Assembly: GCA_030592205.1 (NCBI GenBank)
Contig: JAUVKA010000226.1
Location: forward strand, 1-6,695
DNA length: 6,695 bases
Source: Bacteroidota bacterium
GTDB lineage: Bacteria > Bacteroidota > Bacteroidia > Bacteroidales > UBA12481
Reading direction: 5' to 3'
The notes below the pieces were generated by a model that did not search any database, was not told the origin of the DNA, and was given only the letters and a program-made list of their open reading frames with translations. Below are positions 6,433 through 6,695 of the stretch, in pieces; within the stretch, counting starts at the first letter, position 1; each line of letters starts with the position of its first letter. The translations under genes were made by a program, and so were the position numbers.

Positions 6433-6500
6433 AACCAAACGAAAGAACCAAGAAATCACTAAAAGAAAATATTGAAAAAAGCCGAAGGATTTCCCCAAAA

Positions 6501-6695
6501 ATGAACAAATTAGATCTAATAGCCAAAATAAACGACCTTGAATGGGAAGACTTTGAGGTAAAGGAAGCCAAAGCCAATGTACCTAAGAACTCATGGGAAA
6601 CAGTGAGTTCCTTTTCAAACACTTCAGGTGGTTGGTTGGTGTTTGGCGTAAAGCAAATTGGCAAAAGGTTCGACATACAAGGGCTTACGAACCCT
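6501..6695 (+). CDS. AlbA_2 (Schlafen AlbA_2) domain protein, N-terminal part (3' truncated by window edge)
   Basis: The frame opens with ATG at 6501 and runs to the last base, giving 65 residues. They match the start of the AlbA_2 'divergent AAA / putative DNA-binding' domain: E-W-E-D-F-E-V-K-E-A-K at 14-24, then SWETVSSFSNTSGGWLVFGV at 31-50, the typical strand-helix-Asn-Thr-Gly-Gly-strand core. Proteins with this domain are usually cytoplasmic, often annotated as ATP-binding transcriptional regulators with later GHKL-like and winged-helix domains (COG2865 type), and some occur in defence or toxin settings. The later domains are outside the window. GAAGGA at 6484-6489, 11 bases before the ATG, is a weak ribosome site. 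The frame is open upstream to 6402 but has no ATG, GTG or TTG there, which supports the chosen start. Confidence 0.85.
   Translation, partial: MNKLDLIAKINDLEWEDFEVKEAKANVPKNSWETVSSFSNTSGGWLVFGVKQIGKRFDIQGLTNP

Larger units (their letters stand above)
6131..6500. other. Divergent intergenic region between cytochrome and AlbA_2 genes
   Basis: These 370 bases hold no gene I can support firmly. Next to the cytochrome lies a weak minus-strand promoter candidate, then a pyrimidine-rich plus strand with phased TNACC/GTNACC repeats (6187-6248), then a better plus-strand promoter candidate (6261-6291). From 6331 there is a doubtful 33-codon ORF. In the frame of the AlbA_2 gene the DNA is open from 6402 and again from 6315 to 6386, separated by stops at 6387-6389 and 6399-6401, which could be chance or the remains of a decayed gene. 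An AAGGAGG sequence at 6406-6412 has no start codon at useful distance. Confidence 0.6.

Noticed and set aside
6329..6676. Minus-strand 115-codon ORF
   Set aside because: It is antisense to the AlbA_2 gene and to the gap before it. The plus strand has a clear domain match, while this product has no recognisable domain.

Overview
The window looks like chromosomal DNA of a Bacteroidota (Bacteroidetes) bacterium, possibly an environmental member of the Bacteroidales/Marinilabiliales type. This is inferred from moderate-to-low GC, A-rich leaders with hardly any Shine-Dalgarno sequences, a GIN-domain (DUF2807) gene, two sites resembling the Bacteroidota promoter form TTG-N19-TAnnTTTG, and short-period repeats in gaps. 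I cannot name a species.

Left block (1-3386, all +): four tightly spaced genes with gaps of 9, 19 and 16 bases, so probably one operon. They are the 3' end of a sensor histidine kinase, an OmpR-type response regulator, a GIN-domain beta-solenoid protein without a signal peptide, and a sodium-coupled transporter of the NSS/SNF family (LeuT fold). A plausible reading is a two-component system co-transcribed with an amino-acid or similar solute transporter, with the GIN protein as an accessory of unknown role.

Convergent gap (3387-3634): two hairpins of one REP-like family in opposite orientation, then a 70-bp array of ten 7-bp units. The array runs into the next gene, encodes its last 12 residues and supplies its stop codon.

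Middle block (3635-6130, -): one large gene for an 831-residue c-type cytochrome with twelve CXXCH haem motifs, an N-terminal signal or anchor, and a C-terminal membrane helix with a basic tail. It is probably an electron-transfer or redox protein facing the periplasm. I do not recognise its exact family, and no partner gene lies in the window.

Right block (6131-6695): a divergent regulatory gap with GTNACC-type repeats about one helical turn apart and weak candidate promoters in both directions, a doubtful 33-codon ORF, and the start of a gene with an AlbA_2 (Schlafen AlbA_2) domain that runs off the right edge.

No tRNA, rRNA, CRISPR array or transposase gene was seen. The least explained items are the cytochrome itself, the heptamer array at its 3' end and the phased repeats upstream of it. 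None of these proves a new system.
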